Shown piece after piece: positions 1 through 9,433 of a stretch of 64,000 bases of DNA. This stretch comes from Gammaproteobacteria bacterium (GTDB lineage Bacteria > Pseudomonadota > Gammaproteobacteria > GRL18), in contig JALWRI010000071.1 of the NCBI GenBank assembly GCA_026994225.1, positions 1 through 64,000 of the forward strand, read 5' to 3'. The position numbers were made by a program, and so were the translations under genes. The notes under the pieces are model-generated. The model was not told where the DNA came from. It did not search any database and saw only the letters and a program-made list of their open reading frames with translations. Position 1 is the stretch's first letter. Every line of letters begins with the position of its first letter.

Positions 1-1
1 T

Positions 2-1726
2 TATGATACAGAGCGGCTACAAGTACCTAAAAATCAATATAATAAAAGGTATCTACAAAGTATCCAAACACTCTTACAACAACTCACTAAAAAAATAGCA
101 CAACAAAAGAAACATAATAAAAAATATCTTGCTTTATTTGAACAAAACTTACAACAATTAGATAAGGCTTTAAATAGCAATCACGTCAATCCTGCCAGAA
201 AATATTATTATCAAGCACAACAAAATTTACAAGAATTACATTACTATGATGAAAAGAAACAACAGGCATTACATAATAAATTAAAGCAATATGAACATCC
301 CTTATTTGAACTAAACAGTTGGCAAAATTGGGCAAATATCCGTGAACGAGAAAATTTAGTTAAAAAAGCACAACATTTACTAGAAAATAAAGACACCTAT
401 CCAGAAGAAAGTCTCCTTGCTGAAGTACAAGCGTTTAGGAAACAATGGAAAAATCTAAAAGGACAAAGTCCAAATGATTTATGGGAACAATTTAATGATA
501 ATTGTAATAAAATTTACGATCATTGCAAACCCTATTTAGATAAACAACATCTTATTCGTGAACAACACCTACAGGCTAAAACACAATTATGTGAACAATT
601 AACCTATTATGTACAAAATATGAACTGGGAGGCTGATGATATTGATTGGAAAAAAGTAGATACAACATTAAAAACCGCCCATCAGGAATGGAAAAAGATC
701 GGTGAAATAGACTATAAACATTACAAAGTGTTAAGTAAAAAATTTCATCTTCTCACTCAGGAAATACATGATAAATTACAACAAACCTGGGACAAAAATA
801 TCCCTCAATATGAGCATATCATTCAACAAGCACAAGCATTATCTGATTTATCTGAAACTGATTTAGGAGCAGCCATACATCAAGCAAAACAACTACAGCA
901 ACAATGGAAAAAACTTGGAATTATTAACCATAATAAACAACATAAATTATGGGTTAAATTTCGTAAGGCATGTGATGTGGTCTTTGATAAACGTAAACAA
1001 CAGCAACAACAACTACTAGAACAAGAACAACAACACTTACAACAAAAACAACAACTGTGTGAAAATATTGAAATGCTTTCACAATCATCTCTTGATCTAT
1101 CCCAATGGATGGAAAAATATATGCAACTTAAACAACAATGGACAGAGCTAGGTAAAGTACCAAAAGATCAACAGCATACTATGCAAGATCGTTTTGAACA
1201 GGCTTGCCAGAGTTTTCTACATGATTATGATCTAGCTCAAAAACAAAAAATAAAAGAGAAAATGCAGTATTTTGCACAAAAAGCAGCACTTTGTCATACC
1301 CTGGAACAACATGTTTTAGAACAAAAAGATAGCCATGATCTTATTGTACAATGGAATAATATGGAGGCATTAGATAATCCTGTTTGGGAACAAGGTATTC
1401 AACAACGTTGGGAACGTGCTTTAAGCTATCAAAAGCAATTACCCGACAATATCGAAATATTATTACAACAGCATCAACAACAGCGTGAAGTATTATGCCT
1501 ACAGTTAGAAATTCTGGCAGACATTGATTCACCAAAAGAGTACCAAGAAGCTCGTATGCAATATCAAATTCAGCGATTAAATGATGCCATACATGGTAGT
1601 GATAACAATGCTATAGATTTACAACATTTACAACAACAATGGTATCTTATTGGTATAACTTCTAATCCCATCTATCAGCAATTAGAACAACGTTTTCAAC
1701 GGGCATTGAACTCTTCCCCAACCTGA
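2..1726 (+). CDS. DUF349 domain protein, 5'-truncated by window edge
   Basis: The frame is open from the first bases and ends at TGA, so the start lies outside the window. An internal ATG near base 620 is only a methionine inside the protein, because homologous sequence continues upstream. Repeated segments of the type Q-Q-W-K-x-L-G or W-K-x-I-G recur about every 70-80 residues, which is the DUF349 pattern. The protein is predicted to be almost entirely helical and is extremely rich in glutamine (runs such as QQQQQLLEQEQQHLQQ). The molecular role of DUF349 proteins is not established. It converges on the adenylate cyclase-like gene with only 40 bases between the stop codons. Confidence 0.8.
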   Translation, partial: YDTERLQVPKNQYNKRYLQSIQTLLQQLTKKIAQQKKHNKKYLALFEQNLQQLDKALNSNHVNPARKYYYQAQQNLQELHYYDEKKQQALHNKLKQYEHPLFELNSWQNWANIRERENLVKKAQHLLENKDTYPEESLLAEVQAFRKQWKNLKGQSPNDLWEQFNDNCNKIYDHCKPYLDKQHLIREQHLQAKTQLCEQLTYYVQNMNWEADDIDWKKVDTTLKTAHQEWKKIGEIDYKHYKVLSKKFHLLTQEIHDKLQQTWDKNIPQYEHIIQQAQALSDLSETDLGAAIHQAKQLQQQWKKLGIINHNKQHKLWVKFRKACDVVFDKRKQQQQQLLEQEQQHLQQKQQLCENIEMLSQSSLDLSQWMEKYMQLKQQWTELGKVPKDQQHTMQDRFEQACQSFLHDYDLAQKQKIKEKMQYFAQKAALCHTLEQHVLEQKDSHDLIVQWNNMEALDNPVWEQGIQQRWERALSYQKQLPDNIEILLQQHQQQREVLCLQLEILADIDSPKEYQEARMQYQIQRLNDAIHGSDNNAIDLQHLQQQWYLIGITSNPIYQQLEQRFQRALNSSPT

Positions 1727-1766
1727 AAGAGGAAATATTATGCTGCTTGATACTTACTCTTTCTCA

Positions 1767-3695
1767 TTAAGGTGTAAATAACATTTTATAGAGCAGCTTA
1801 ATACTGATATGTGTATTATCTTCTGGTTCTGGAAAAAAATAAATATCTAAATATCGCTGCGCCTGCTCTGCTTGCGCTTTTTCCTTAATCAGAGTAATCA
1901 TTAGTGCTTTAGGATTTTGTTGTAAAAAATAATATTCACCCCATGAATTTTGTATAATCACTTGCATAATACATTCTTTTTTACTTGCATCTTTTTCTAA
2001 ATGGGGTGTAATAAAGACCTTAACATTATATTTAGGCTGTAGATAATGTTTACGTATAGGAAAAAAAGCATTATTCTCAAGAAAAAATTGTTGTAGTATT
2101 TGTAATATTTGCAACAATAAGCGATTATCAATTGTCTTTATCCCACGATAGTATAATAATTTATCCTGTTTCCAAACACGATTTAATACCATCCAGCCTA
2201 ATAACGGTAAAATATCTTTATTTTCTTGTATTGATTTACATAAATGTTGAAAGATAACTTCTGCCCGTTGGGTTTTTATGGGTACATCATACAGTAACCA
2301 TTTATCTTTTACTTGTGTTAGCGATATATGTCGAGAAACAATATCTGTTACTAATAAAGGCTGTACTGTAATTTTACCTGCTTGAGGTTTAGAATATACG
2401 CTAACAAGTCGTCTTCCTAACACCGTCATATCTTCTTTACTAATAGTATTAAAATCTGCATTCTTTTGAATCTGATCACGGCAATAACTGGATAAACGTT
2501 CATACGATTGTAAAAAAAAGAGATTAACACCCGTTTTCTCTGGTGCAACACGTGCATCAAATAATTTTCTCTCTAATTTTTGTAATTGTTTCGGTGAACA
2601 TTGCCATTGTGTTAATAATTTTTTTATTTGTTTGAGTTTATATATTGGCATAGCATCAAAACTCAACAATAAAATATTTTCCACATCATCAGCATGTATC
2701 CCTAACTGCTGTAAAAATGCACTGCGTATAATAGCTACTTCAGATTGCATTGCTCGAGCTTGATAATAATCTAATAATCTATATAAAAGTAATAAATAAG
2801 GATCAATGAGTAAATTGCTAGAGCTATTTTGATAGATATTTTCTTTTAATCTACAAGATAATAATGGGGTATTGTTATCTTGCAAATAACATTCTAATAA
2901 TGCCATTTTTAATAGTGATTTATAAGGTGATCCTAATGATTTATTCATTTGCCATAATACTGTCCCCAAAAAATCTTCATAATCACTTCTAATAACACTG
3001 CCCAAATCAATACAAGGAATAACACTATTGACTTCCCGTTGGTTATAATCTTCATTCCATTCTAACCACCATAACGGGGGTAAACCTGCTATTAATAACA
3101 TAGTACGATAAAATTCATCTTTAAAGATATTTCCCCCTGCACTGCCTACATTTTCCCCTTCTACCACTCCAAAATGATTATTTTTAAAATCACTGATATC
3201 CATCAAAAAAAAATGAATTTCTGCATTCAGTGATGCCCCCCACTGTTCAATCAACTGTAACTTTTGATATAATTTCCCCAATGCTCTATGACTAAACGCT
3301 TCTCGCTGAATAAATATGGTGTAATCAAAATCTGATACCCGAGTTTGAGCAATTGTGCCAATACTTCCCATCATAATTAGAGATTGTAATGGATAGGAAC
3401 GCTGTGCAGGCTTAATCTCTGCATCAGGTAATAACGCTTGTAATGCGCTAGTATGCCGAGGTTGAATAGAAAATTGAGCAATCCCATAAGGAGAATCCAT
3501 CACTTTATAAAAAAAAGGCTGTTTTATCTGACAATGCAATAATAATGGAACTAAATGAAATATCTTACGCAATGATCTATCCATTAATCGCAAGGCATAC
3601 ACATTACGACCATAATTATATCTGCTAAATGCTTGATAACGTTTCCAAATGATCTTTTTATCTGCAGCACTTAGACTATTATTAATGGTATTCAT
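1767..3695 (-). CDS. Class I adenylate cyclase-like protein
   Basis: The N-terminal half resembles the catalytic region of enterobacterial CyaA, which makes cAMP from ATP. Visible matches are MGSIGTIAQTRVSDFDYTIF near residue 110 (the G-S...S-D-x-D nucleotidyltransferase signature with both aspartates), then W-x-A-S-L-x-x-E-x-x-F-F-L, DEFYRT and SLGSPYKSLLKMALLE. At 642 residues it is clearly shorter than the roughly 850 of E. coli CyaA, so the C-terminal regulatory part is reduced or different. Its start overlaps the end of the ABC exporter gene by 14 bases, so the two are probably co-transcribed. Cyclase activity is inferred from the conserved motif only. Confidence 0.8.
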   Translation of the reverse strand: MNTINNSLSAADKKIIWKRYQAFSRYNYGRNVYALRLMDRSLRKIFHLVPLLLHCQIKQPFFYKVMDSPYGIAQFSIQPRHTSALQALLPDAEIKPAQRSYPLQSLIMMGSIGTIAQTRVSDFDYTIFIQREAFSHRALGKLYQKLQLIEQWGASLNAEIHFFLMDISDFKNNHFGVVEGENVGSAGGNIFKDEFYRTMLLIAGLPPLWWLEWNEDYNQREVNSVIPCIDLGSVIRSDYEDFLGTVLWQMNKSLGSPYKSLLKMALLECYLQDNNTPLLSCRLKENIYQNSSSNLLIDPYLLLLYRLLDYYQARAMQSEVAIIRSAFLQQLGIHADDVENILLLSFDAMPIYKLKQIKKLLTQWQCSPKQLQKLERKLFDARVAPEKTGVNLFFLQSYERLSSYCRDQIQKNADFNTISKEDMTVLGRRLVSVYSKPQAGKITVQPLLVTDIVSRHISLTQVKDKWLLYDVPIKTQRAEVIFQHLCKSIQENKDILPLLGWMVLNRVWKQDKLLYYRGIKTIDNRLLLQILQILQQFFLENNAFFPIRKHYLQPKYNVKVFITPHLEKDASKKECIMQVIIQNSWGEYYFLQQNPKALMITLIKEKAQAEQAQRYLDIYFFPEPEDNTHISIKLLYKMLFTP

Positions 3696-5466
3696 ATAAT
3701 CGTGCGTAGAGTCCTTGTTGCTGTAATAAATCCTGATGATTACCTTGTTCTAATAGTACCCCTTGATCAAAGACATACACTCTATCTGCTTGTTTTAAAG
3801 CACTAAACCTATGAGCGATAATAATGGTTGTTTTTTCTGCCAAATACGACTGTAATGCAGCGTGTAATGCAGCTTCTGTTTTAGTATCCAATGCCGATGT
3901 CGCTTCATCTAAAATAACAACTTGGGGATTTAATAATATCATCCGAGCAATAACCAAGCGTTGCCGTTGTCCTCCTGAAAAACGTACCCCTTGCTTTCCT
4001 ACTACCGTATCAAGTTGCTTATCTAAATGACTAATAAAGGGCTTTAATTGAGCAATCTCCAATGCTTTCCATAATACTTCTTCGGGATAGCGATGACCTA
4101 ATGTTATATTCATACGTACCGTATCATTAAATAATACCGGATGTTGAAACACACATGCAACGTGTTCTCGTACTATATCTAATCCAATTTCCTGGACATT
4201 TTTTCCTGCATAATAAATATTACCTTGCTGTACTGGATACAAACCCAACAAGATTTGCACTAATGTTGATTTGCCCCCACCACTTACACCAACAAATGCC
4301 ACCGTTTCCCCTGCTTCAATATGCAAAGAAATATCCTGCAAAATTTGTTTTTCTTTAGTATAAGAAAAATACACATTTTGTAAACGCACTGAAACCGCTT
4401 TTTGGCCTTTAAAAGGATTACTGATGTGGGGATATTGTGGTTCTTCATGTAAATCAAACAACTTATTTATTCGTCCCAATGCCGCTTTAGCACCATAATA
4501 TCCATACTGTATTGTTAATAATTCTTGTATTGGGGACATCATAAACAAAATATAACCAGTAATAGCAAACATTTCACCTAAACTGAGATCAGAAAACAGT
4601 ACCATCATCATGCTGATAGCACGAAACATATCAAAACCAAATAAAAAAATCACAAAAGATAAGCGTCCTGCAGCATCACTACGCCATGAAAATGCTGTTG
4701 CATGGGTTTTAATTGCCGCAGCTTTAGTAATCACTTTATCAATATAATGTTGTTCCCTATTACTTGCCCGAATTTGTAAGATAGCATCGAGGGTTTCTGA
4801 CAAGGCTTCTTGAAATACTTCAAAGGCTTTATTTTCTGCTTTTTTTAATTGCTTTACTTTTTTTCCCATACGTATGGTAAAGTAAACCACTATGGGATTT
4901 AAAAATAGAATAAATAAAGCTAATTGCCAATGTAGATATAATAATATCGCAGCACTTCCTATTAATGTTAATACTGCAACAACAAACTTACTGACACTAG
5001 AACCTATAAAAGTATCAACAACTTCCATGTCTGTTACCAGGTGAGCAATGACTTTACCACTCCCTAATGTTTCATATTCAGCCATAGAGACACGCTGCAA
5101 ACGTTTTAATAGTCTAGTACGCAAAGTAAAGGTAATATCTTTACTAATTAAAGCAAAATAACGTGCCTGCCATACTCCAAAAATAACACTCAAAAAACGT
5201 AAAACAAGAGTAACTAATAACACCACAACAATATACAACACTGCCCCATGCCAACTTACGGGAAAAAGATATTGCATAAAAGTAACCAAGGTAGCCGGCT
5301 GTTTTAGTAACACTTCATCAACTAATAATGGTAATAATAATGGTACTGGTACACTAAGCAAAGCCGCAACAATGGCTATCATATATGCTTGTATCAATGT
5401 TTTTTTATGTGACTTGGCTAAAGACCATAAGGTAGAAAAGCTATAATAGTTATTAAAATGAGACAT
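3682..5466 (-). CDS. ABC exporter, fused permease and ATPase (MsbA-like)
   Basis: This is a single-chain type I exporter half-transporter of 594 residues. About 330 residues of transmembrane domain with hydrophobic helices come first, then an ATPase domain. Visible motifs are Walker A GVSGGGKST, the Q-loop VFQHPVLF, signature FSGGQRQR, Walker B VVILDEATSALD and switch histidine IIIAHRF. The substrate cannot be told; lipid A (MsbA), peptides or drugs are possible. It starts 9 bases after the fliH stop, where fliI would normally be, with no convincing ribosome-binding site, and overlaps the cyclase-like gene downstream. Confidence 0.85.
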   Translation of the reverse strand: MSHFNNYYSFSTLWSLAKSHKKTLIQAYMIAIVAALLSVPVPLLLPLLVDEVLLKQPATLVTFMQYLFPVSWHGAVLYIVVVLLVTLVLRFLSVIFGVWQARYFALISKDITFTLRTRLLKRLQRVSMAEYETLGSGKVIAHLVTDMEVVDTFIGSSVSKFVVAVLTLIGSAAILLYLHWQLALFILFLNPIVVYFTIRMGKKVKQLKKAENKAFEVFQEALSETLDAILQIRASNREQHYIDKVITKAAAIKTHATAFSWRSDAAGRLSFVIFLFGFDMFRAISMMMVLFSDLSLGEMFAITGYILFMMSPIQELLTIQYGYYGAKAALGRINKLFDLHEEPQYPHISNPFKGQKAVSVRLQNVYFSYTKEKQILQDISLHIEAGETVAFVGVSGGGKSTLVQILLGLYPVQQGNIYYAGKNVQEIGLDIVREHVACVFQHPVLFNDTVRMNITLGHRYPEEVLWKALEIAQLKPFISHLDKQLDTVVGKQGVRFSGGQRQRLVIARMILLNPQVVILDEATSALDTKTEAALHAALQSYLAEKTTIIIAHRFSALKQADRVYVFDQGVLLEQGNHQDLLQQQGLYARLYEYH

Positions 5467-5475
5467 TAAAATTGT

Positions 5476-6180
5476 TTACAGCAGCCATTTTATTGCTTCT
5501 TGAAAGCGTTTTTCCAAACGCATATCAATGCTTGAAAATTCTGTTTCAATCCGACAGCCGCCACGCTGTAATTGTACATCTTCTACACACTGCCAATTTT
5601 CAGACAAGGTTAAATGTTCTTGCACTATTGCCATATCGTCTGGATGTAAATAAATAATCCCTTTTCTTTGGTTAACGGGTAATTGCTGTATAGATTCTTG
5701 TACTAATACCAGGATATTTTCAGGATGGGCTTCAATATGTTGTAATATTACTTTTTCGGTGATGCTCACTGCAAGTGCTAATAACTCATCATGCACACGG
5801 TGATCTATTTCCTGTAACGGCTGCGTAAATGTTGCAATAATATCCTTTAAATACCCAATTGTTGCGTCAATTTGCTCTTTCCCTTGTTCCAATCCAGTTT
5901 CTATACCTTGTTCTAATCCTTTTACTTGTCCTTCTGCTACCCCTACCGCATAGCCTTCTTCTTTGCCAGTGCTAAAACCTGCCTCTTGCCCTTGCTTAAA
6001 CCCTTCCTGGTATGCTTGTTGCTGTATCTGTTCAAGTTCTTCTGCCGTGATGGGTTTTAGTTCTTCAGTTAATTCCTCTTCTGGTGCCACTTCAGGCGCA
6101 GCATGTTCCCCTATTCTTGGTAAATTCCAGCGTTGATATTGAGTAAATTCTTCTTCACTAAGAACCCGCCGTTTAGACAT
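5476..6180 (-). CDS. fliH: Flagellar export ATPase regulator FliH
   Basis: FliH binds and restrains the export ATPase FliI and docks it at the C-ring. The protein has a central run of G-x-x-x-G repeats (EGFKQGQEAGFSTGKEEG and onward, about residues 75-120), the family hallmark, followed by the conserved C-terminal domain. The start chosen is the ATG six bases after GGAG inside the fliG tail; earlier GTG or ATG codons would lengthen it by up to five residues. It overlaps fliG by 8 bases. Its partner fliI is not the next gene. Confidence 0.88.
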   Translation of the reverse strand: MSKRRVLSEEEFTQYQRWNLPRIGEHAAPEVAPEEELTEELKPITAEELEQIQQQAYQEGFKQGQEAGFSTGKEEGYAVGVAEGQVKGLEQGIETGLEQGKEQIDATIGYLKDIIATFTQPLQEIDHRVHDELLALAVSITEKVILQHIEAHPENILVLVQESIQQLPVNQRKGIIYLHPDDMAIVQEHLTLSENWQCVEDVQLQRGGCRIETEFSSIDMRLEKRFQEAIKWLL

Positions 6181-7249
6181 ACTCATCTCCACCACCGCCT
6201 AACATAATATCACCGGATTCAGCTAAACGTCGGGTAATGGATAATATCTCACGTTGCGCTTCTTCTACATCACTTAGACGAACTGGAGCAGCTGCTTCTA
6301 AATCATCTCGTAACATTTCTGCTGCCCGTTTTGACATATTATTTAGAATTTTTTCTTTTACTATTTCATCTGTCCCTTTTAATGCGACTAATAACTTATC
6401 TACCGATACTTCACGCAATAATGTTTGAATTCCCCTATTGTCTACATCTGCAAGGTTCTCAAATACAAACATTTTATCTTGTATAGATTGTCCTAATTCC
6501 TCATCTACTTCTTTGATACTATCCATAATATACGTTTCAGAATTACCATCGGTGAAATTCAAAATAGCAGCGGCTGCTTCAATTCCTCCAACAGCAGAAG
6601 AAGAAACCTTACCCAAATTACCTGAAAATTGTTTTTCCAAAATATCATCGAGTTCATATAATGCACTGGGCTGAATACCTTCTAATGAAGCAATTCGCAT
6701 CATAATATTAGGACGATCTTTTTCAGGTAAATAACTCATTGCTTCTGCGGCTTGATCACCTTCTAAATAGGACAATACAATCGCAATAATTTGAGGATGT
6801 TCATAACGAATCACTTCAGCTATAGCACGGGGTTCCATCCATTTTAATGCTTCCAAACCTTTAGATTGTTTACCCATTAAAATACGGTCTATCACTCCTT
6901 CGGCTTTTTCTTCCCCCAATGCCTTGCTTAATACTCCCCGTAAATACTCTTCTGTTCCCATCCCTAGCGCAGTGTGTCCACCTATTTCATTATTAAAAGA
7001 CTTCAATACGGCTGTCACTACTTCTTTATTGACATTCTTTACACTAGCGATGGCTTCTCCTAGGTTTTGTACTTCTTTTGGCCCGAGGTTACGCATAATT
7101 TCTGCTGCTTCTTCTTCTCCTACTGTCATTAACAATATTGCAGTCCGTTCTATCCCTGAAAATGGCTCTAATATCTGTGCTATCACTTCATCCGAGTCAT
7201 TATCTTGTGCAGCCTGTGCAGGAGGTACGGATATATTTGCTTCAGCCAT
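6173..7249 (-). CDS. fliG: Flagellar motor switch protein FliG
   Basis: FliG links the MS-ring to the C-ring and interacts with the stator to generate torque and switching. N-terminal, middle and C-terminal domains are recognisable: G-I-E-R-T-A-I-L-L-M near residue 33, the middle-domain motif HPQIIAIVLSYL and the C-terminal M-F-x-F-E-x-L. At 358 residues it is slightly long because of an N-terminal extension rich in Ala/Asp/Glu. It lies between fliF and fliH in the standard order. Confidence 0.93.
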   Translation of the reverse strand: MAEANISVPPAQAAQDNDSDEVIAQILEPFSGIERTAILLMTVGEEEAAEIMRNLGPKEVQNLGEAIASVKNVNKEVVTAVLKSFNNEIGGHTALGMGTEEYLRGVLSKALGEEKAEGVIDRILMGKQSKGLEALKWMEPRAIAEVIRYEHPQIIAIVLSYLEGDQAAEAMSYLPEKDRPNIMMRIASLEGIQPSALYELDDILEKQFSGNLGKVSSSAVGGIEAAAAILNFTDGNSETYIMDSIKEVDEELGQSIQDKMFVFENLADVDNRGIQTLLREVSVDKLLVALKGTDEIVKEKILNNMSKRAAEMLRDDLEAAAPVRLSDVEEAQREILSITRRLAESGDIMLGGGGDEYV

Positions 7250-7347
7250 AATTACTATTACTCAATCACTATCTATTATCCCAATTTACTCTTACTCTTT
7301 GATTATTTCACATCTTTCACACTTGTCAACGCTATTCCTGCTTTTCC

Positions 7348-9030
7348 TTATTTTTTCTCTTCTTCATCTGCATACATCCATTCTCGTAATGCTTGCGTTG
7401 CAATCTCTGGATTATCTGAAATTAACTTACGGGCTTGTGCCACTAATTCCTCATATTCATCAATCGGTGGAAGTTCTTGTGCTTCTAAACTATCTGCTTG
7501 CACTTCTCCAGGTAATCCAAGTAAATCACCACTATCTTGCTCAAGTGCTAAACGTGCTTCTTCCTCTTCATCGGTTTCAGTACCAGGTACATAAGTTGTT
7601 GTTAAATTTTTGAAAGTAGGACGTAATACCGTCATAATTAAAATTAATACCACCAACGCACCGGCAAGCTGTTTCATTAACCCCATAAACCAAGGTGTTT
7701 CCCAAAACTCTAATTCCGGCAAGGTTTCTAATGGCGCAACAGTAAAAGCAGCATTACTTACCGTAACACTGTCTCCTCGTTGCACATTAAACCCTACTGC
7801 TTTTTTTACTAAGGCAGTAATAATATCTAATTCTTCTTGTGTCCTTGGTGTAGATGCTAAACCGGTTTCACTATTAGTTTGTTTATAGTCCACAATCACA
7901 GCTACCGAAACACGCTGTACATTACCCGTGGCTAAACGGGTATGCGTTACGGTTTTATCTAGTTCATAATTACGGGTGCTACGACGTTTACTGGTTTCTG
8001 GCTCTTTATTTTGTGCTGTTCCCTCACCGGTTGCCTTTTCTGGAGCAACTGATCCCCCAGGAGGTTGATTAGTCAATGCGCCAGGAATACCTGCTATAAT
8101 TTGTCCTCGGCTATTTTCTTCTACTTCCTGAGTGCTTCTTAATGCTGGCAAATCAGGATTATAACGTTCTTGAGTTTGTTCTGTAACAGAATAATCAACA
8201 TCAGCAACGACCTCTGCACGAAATCCATTTTCACCCAAAAAAGGCATTAAAATATTACTGATACGTTGTTTATAGGTTTCTTCCAATTTACGGGTATAAG
8301 TGAGCTGCATATCATTTAGTGTAATACTTTCAGGTTTATCTTTAGATAATAAACGCCCCATTTGATCTACCACGGTTACCATCTTATTATCTAATTCAGG
8401 AATACTCGATGCTACCATGTGACGAATAGCACCTACTTGCTCTTCTTCTAAATGATACCCCGTATATAATTCTACCATTACTGATGCACTGGGTTTTTTA
8501 CGCTGTCTTACAAACACTGATTGTTTCGGCAAGGCTAAATGTACCCGTGCTTTTTTTACCCCTTGTAGGGCCATAATAGAACGGGATAATTCCCCTTCTA
8601 ATGCTCGATGATATTGTGTAGATTGAACAAAGTGGCTGGTACCAAACCCTTGTTCTTTATCCATAATTTCAAAACCCATTGTACCTGTTTTGGGTAATCC
8701 CAATGCTGCAAGACTTAAACGGGCTTTACGAATATGCTCACTGGGAATGAGGATTGATCCCATATTGTCATTTAACTGATAGGGTATCTTACTTTTATCT
8801 AATACATCAGTAATTTCAGCCATCTCCTGTTCAGAAATATCACTATATAATAAGGAAAAATCTTCTTCTTGTGACCAAAATATAATAGCAATACCTAATG
8901 CAACACTTGCAGCTAACCCCATCATCAAACCTATCTGCCTTAACACAGATAGCTCATTTAGGCGTTGTAACGCTAGACTTAAACGTAATGCAATTGGTGC
9001 ATTTTCAGTGGATGCTTGTGTGGTTGCCAT
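7348..9030 (-). CDS. fliF: Flagellar MS-ring protein FliF
   Basis: FliF forms the inner-membrane MS-ring on which the export gate and rotor assemble. The 560 residues show a first transmembrane helix near residues 35-55, the ring-building motifs (F-S-L-L-Y-S-D-I, the A-L-G-L-P stretch), a second transmembrane helix near 440-460 and an acidic cytosolic tail that binds FliG. Flanked by fliE upstream and fliG downstream, with a 98-base gap before fliG. Confidence 0.94.
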   Translation of the reverse strand: MATTQASTENAPIALRLSLALQRLNELSVLRQIGLMMGLAASVALGIAIIFWSQEEDFSLLYSDISEQEMAEITDVLDKSKIPYQLNDNMGSILIPSEHIRKARLSLAALGLPKTGTMGFEIMDKEQGFGTSHFVQSTQYHRALEGELSRSIMALQGVKKARVHLALPKQSVFVRQRKKPSASVMVELYTGYHLEEEQVGAIRHMVASSIPELDNKMVTVVDQMGRLLSKDKPESITLNDMQLTYTRKLEETYKQRISNILMPFLGENGFRAEVVADVDYSVTEQTQERYNPDLPALRSTQEVEENSRGQIIAGIPGALTNQPPGGSVAPEKATGEGTAQNKEPETSKRRSTRNYELDKTVTHTRLATGNVQRVSVAVIVDYKQTNSETGLASTPRTQEELDIITALVKKAVGFNVQRGDSVTVSNAAFTVAPLETLPELEFWETPWFMGLMKQLAGALVVLILIMTVLRPTFKNLTTTYVPGTETDEEEEARLALEQDSGDLLGLPGEVQADSLEAQELPPIDEYEELVAQARKLISDNPEIATQALREWMYADEEEKK

Positions 9031-9086
9031 ATTATTCTCTCCCCATTACTGACAAAATAGATATACCCTTCTTTTCTTCGCCTGTT

Positions 9087-9407
9087 TTAAATAGGCATTT
9101 TTGCTATATCTTGATATGCAGTCAGTAATTTATTACGTACTTGTAATAAGGTATTAAATGCAATGCCGGATTTTTGACTCGCAACCATGACTTCTCCTAA
9201 ATCAATCCCCGGTTTTCCTTGTACATAATCAGTAGATAATTGTTCTGCATGCTGTTGTACCGTATTAACGGTATTCACTGCTTGTTTCATAAGATCTGAA
9301 AAGCTGACATTACTAGAAGAAGGCACTTCAGAGGCGGTTTTATTTTCAGCTAATGCTGCCATCATACGCATTTGTGTCAGCATGTTATCCGCTTTTATCT
9401 CATTCAT
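9087..9407 (-). CDS. fliE: Flagellar hook-basal body junction protein FliE
   Basis: FliE joins the MS-ring to the rod. The protein has 106 residues, the normal size. The C-terminal pattern with GEVMVASQKSGIAFNTLLQVRNKLLTAYQ is the FliE signature. A GGAG-like site precedes the ATG. It is only 26 bases after fleR, so a promoter driving it would have to lie inside fleR or further upstream. Confidence 0.92.
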   Translation of the reverse strand: MNEIKADNMLTQMRMMAALAENKTASEVPSSSNVSFSDLMKQAVNTVNTVQQHAEQLSTDYVQGKPGIDLGEVMVASQKSGIAFNTLLQVRNKLLTAYQDIAKMPI

Positions 9408-9433
9408 GTCTCTCTCCTTATATTATCTGTTTA

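Noticed and set aside
620-622. ATG at base 620 as the start of the DUF349 gene
   Set aside because: The frame stays open to base 2 with the same helical Gln-rich pattern, so the gene is longer.
1740-1781. A 13-codon frame with a good ribosome-binding site (GAGGA) after the DUF349 gene
   Set aside because: Very short, overlaps the cyclase gene end, and encodes no recognisable peptide.
6924-7613. A 229-codon plus-strand frame opposite fliG/fliF
   Set aside because: Antisense to two clear flagellar genes, Ser/Leu-rich low-complexity composition.
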